Assembly (NCBI GenBank): GCA_015486905.1
Contig: WFQV01000106.1
Coordinates: forward strand, 1-8,120
DNA from: Melioribacteraceae bacterium
GTDB lineage: Bacteria > Bacteroidota > Ignavibacteria > Ignavibacteriales > Melioribacteraceae
Direction: 5' to 3'
DNA: 8,120 nt
The notes beneath the pieces are model-generated. The model was given only the letters and a program-made list of their open reading frames with translations, ran no database searches and was not told the DNA's origin. Positions 7,406-8,120 of the stretch are shown one piece after another (the stretch's first letter is position 1; the number at the start of each line of letters is the position of its first letter). The translations under genes were made by a program, and so were the position numbers.

Positions 7406-7645
7406 CTATCTTACTTTTATTTTCTTTTCTCTAATCATTTTCGCCAATTCGCCTGTACCGTTCTTGGAAATAGTTCTAAGCGCATTGGTAGAAAGTTTAA
7501 CGGTAACGAATCTATTTAATTCTTTAACCCAAATTCTTTTCTTTTGAAGGTTAGGTAAGAATCTTCTTTTCGTCTTGTTGTGCGCATGCGAAATAGAATG
7601 TCCGCTAATGGGCCCTTTTCCTGTTACTTGACATCTTCTCGACAT
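7406..7645 (-). CDS. rpmB: 50S ribosomal protein L28
   Basis: This 79-residue protein matches L28 along its whole length: MSRRCQVTGKGP at the start, then SHAHNKTKRRFLPNLQKKR, RIWVKELNRFVTVKLST and a C-terminal segment with many Lys and Arg. It is a component of the large ribosomal subunit. Only one Cys (Cys5) is present, so this is the zinc-free form without CxxC pairs. I chose ATG 7645 because it gives the standard L28 length and start, and has a Shine-Dalgarno site. The in-frame TTG at 7666 would add seven unrelated residues and overlaps that site. In many bacteria rpmG (L33) follows rpmB; here a terminator follows directly, so rpmB is transcribed alone. It converges on the endonuclease gene with 78 bases between the stops. 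Confidence 0.96.
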   Translation of the reverse strand: MSRRCQVTGKGPISGHSISHAHNKTKRRFLPNLQKKRIWVKELNRFVTVKLSTNALRTISKNGTGELAKMIREKKIKVR

Positions 7646-7649
7646 ATTT

Positions 7650-7654
7650 TCCTC
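7650..7654 (-). promoter_or_regulatory. Shine-Dalgarno site of rpmB
   Basis: GAGGA on the minus strand, four bases before ATG 7645. It decides the start in favour of the standard 79-residue L28 over the TTG at 7666. Confidence 0.6.
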
Positions 7655-7678
7655 ATCATTCTTCAAAATTTAAGATTT

Positions 7679-7710
7679 CAAATTTAATAATTTTTCTGCT
7701 TAAGGTAAAG
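7679..7710 (-). promoter_or_regulatory. Bacteroidota-type promoter of rpmB
   Basis: On the minus strand TAAATTTG (7686-7679) matches the -7 consensus TAnnTTTG. About 19 bases upstream is CTTTAC (7710-7705), a partial match to the -33 element. The expected start near 7672 leaves a leader of about 27 bases, which contains the rpmB Shine-Dalgarno site. Confidence 0.55.
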
Positions 7711-7735
7711 TATTCAGAGAAAAATTATGTGGAGA

Positions 7736-7763
7736 TACAAGTTTAAAGTTACAAGTTTAAAAT
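7736..7763. repeat. Direct repeat, 14-bp period (two alternating heptads)
   Basis: TACAAGTTTAAA occurs at 7736-7747 and again at 7750-7761. Written as heptads this alternates TACAAGT (7736, 7750) with TTAAAGT (7743) or TTAAAAT (7757), so it belongs with the 7-bp periodic array that follows. Confidence 0.75.
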
Positions 7764-7783
7764 CGGTGGCAAAAAATAAAAAT

Positions 7784-7811
7784 CAGAAAGAAGAAACAAG
7801 AAATAAGAAAT
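7784..7811. repeat. Tandem heptamer AAGAAA(T/C)
   Basis: AAGAAAC at 7791-7797 is followed by AAGAAAT at 7798-7804 and 7805-7811, preceded by the degenerate unit CAGAAAG at 7784-7790. It is a short purine-rich tandem repeat with a 7-bp unit. Confidence 0.7.
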
Positions 7812-7813
7812 AG

Positions 7814-7883
7814 TTAAAAGTTAGACGCAAGAGGTAAGACGCTAGACGTTAGTCTCATTATTAGTTGAAAGTGGAAAACGGAA
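7814..7883. repeat. Degenerate heptad array with core units (T/A)AGACG and (G/C)GGAA
   Basis: Ten heptads run in one phase. TTAGACG (7821), TAAGACG (7835) and CTAGACG (7842) share a core, with the diverged CAAGAGG at 7828 between them. After two more diverged units come AGTTGAA (7863), AGTGGAA (7870) and AACGGAA (7877). The units drift in sequence but keep the 7-bp spacing. Confidence 0.65.
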
Positions 7884-7935
7884 AGAAGCTTAATGAAGAA
7901 ATTTAAGTTGGTTCTTGTAAAACCGAGAATCTTGC

Positions 7936-7962
7936 ATGGTTGGATGAATGGATGGTTGGATG
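7936..7962. repeat. Direct repeat ATGGTTGGATG, two copies
   Basis: Identical 11-mers at 7936-7946 and 7952-7962, 16 bases apart, with a partial TGGATG-like unit between them. This marks the left side of the GC-richer repeat block. Confidence 0.75.
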
Positions 7963-7968
7963 CTACGA

Positions 7969-8056
7969 CTTCGTCTGTGCTTCGCTTGACTTCGTCGCGA
8001 CAGGTCCGGCTTCGCCCTTGCTGTTCCGCATTTGCGGGAGCTTCGTGGCGACAGGT
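7969..8056. repeat. Interspersed CTTCG repeats with a 16-bp direct repeat
   Basis: CTTCGTCGCGACAGGT (7990-8005) and CTTCGTGGCGACAGGT (8041-8056) match at 15 of 16 positions, 51 bases apart. The word CTTCG also occurs at 7969, 7980 and 8010. The first copy contains the perfect 8-bp palindrome GTCGCGAC (7994-8001). Confidence 0.75.
8024..8039. repeat. Short inverted repeat (hairpin) between the direct repeats
   Basis: TTCCGC (8024-8029) pairs with GCGGGA (8034-8039), with one G-T pair and an ATTT loop. No T tract follows, so it is not an intrinsic terminator. Confidence 0.55.
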
Positions 8057-8069
8057 TGCATTTTTGTAG

Positions 8070-8091
8070 CGTAGATTGCTTGCAATCTGCG
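8070..8091. repeat. Inverted repeat CGTAGATTGC / GCAATCTGCG
   Basis: A ten-base arm at 8070-8079 and its partner at 8082-8091 pair throughout, with one G-T wobble, around a two-base centre. As RNA the innermost pairs would open to give a small loop. No T tract follows directly, so it looks like a repeat-element stem and not a terminator. Confidence 0.7.
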
Positions 8092-8120
8092 AAAATTCAG
8101 AGGGAAACAATCTCTCAAAT

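Larger units (their letters stand above)
7711..8120. other. Intergenic tract without a credible gene, rich in short repeats
   Basis: About 410 bases upstream of rpmB contain no reading frame with protein-like composition, ribosome site or recognisable family. The left part (to about 7935) is A-rich on the plus strand with a 7-bp period. The right part (7936-8091) is more GC-rich, with direct repeats and hairpins. The right edge of the window cuts the tract, so the next gene is not seen. Confidence 0.7.

Noticed and set aside
7403..7519. Small plus-strand frame preceded by a perfect AAGGAGG
   Set aside because: The spacing to ATG is only one base, the frame is antisense to rpmB, and the peptide is not recognisable.
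7736..7883. CRISPR array
   Set aside because: The units are seven bases long and contiguous, with no unique spacers of 25-40 bases and no cas genes nearby.
7814..8110. Minus-strand 98-codon open frame in the right-hand intergenic tract
   Set aside because: Its translation follows the repeats and hairpins, has no family resemblance or ribosome site, and the 7-bp and CTTCG repeats explain the sequence better.

Overview
The window looks like a chromosomal piece of a Bacteroidota/Ignavibacteriota-type bacterium. The evidence is a TonB-dependent receptor, a PorV/PorQ-type outer-membrane protein, a secreted enzyme ending in a type IX secretion (T9SS) sorting domain with a QNYPNPF motif, and three promoter-like sites with the Bacteroidota -7 box TAnnTTTG. 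The exact genus cannot be read from the sequence.

Positions 1-6375 hold four tightly spaced plus-strand genes that look like one operon: the C-terminal part of a TonB-dependent receptor (cut by the left edge), a PorV/PorQ-family beta-barrel, a lipoprotein with NHL beta-propeller repeats, and a 779-residue exported protein. That last protein combines an OB-fold-like region, a fibronectin type III domain, two phospholipase D (HKD) domains and a T9SS C-terminal domain. Together they suggest a cell-envelope or extracellular function. A secreted nuclease or phosphodiesterase with its own outer-membrane partners is the best inference, but the substrate is unknown.

Positions 6363-6516 hold the small (4.5S-type) signal recognition particle RNA. 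Its apparent promoter starts inside the last codons of the HKD gene, and its closing stem runs into a T8 tract. Positions 6532-7327 hold a second -7 box and a type II restriction endonuclease resembling the PmeII family, with no methyltransferase in the window. On the minus strand lies rpmB (ribosomal protein L28) with its own promoter, Shine-Dalgarno site and intrinsic terminator, convergent with the endonuclease gene.

From about 7711 to the right edge I find no credible gene. The first part (7736-7883) is a degenerate tandem array with a 7-bp period. The second part (7936-8091) is more GC-rich and holds direct repeats, regularly spaced CTTCG words and two hairpins. It looks like multi-copy intergenic repeat material.
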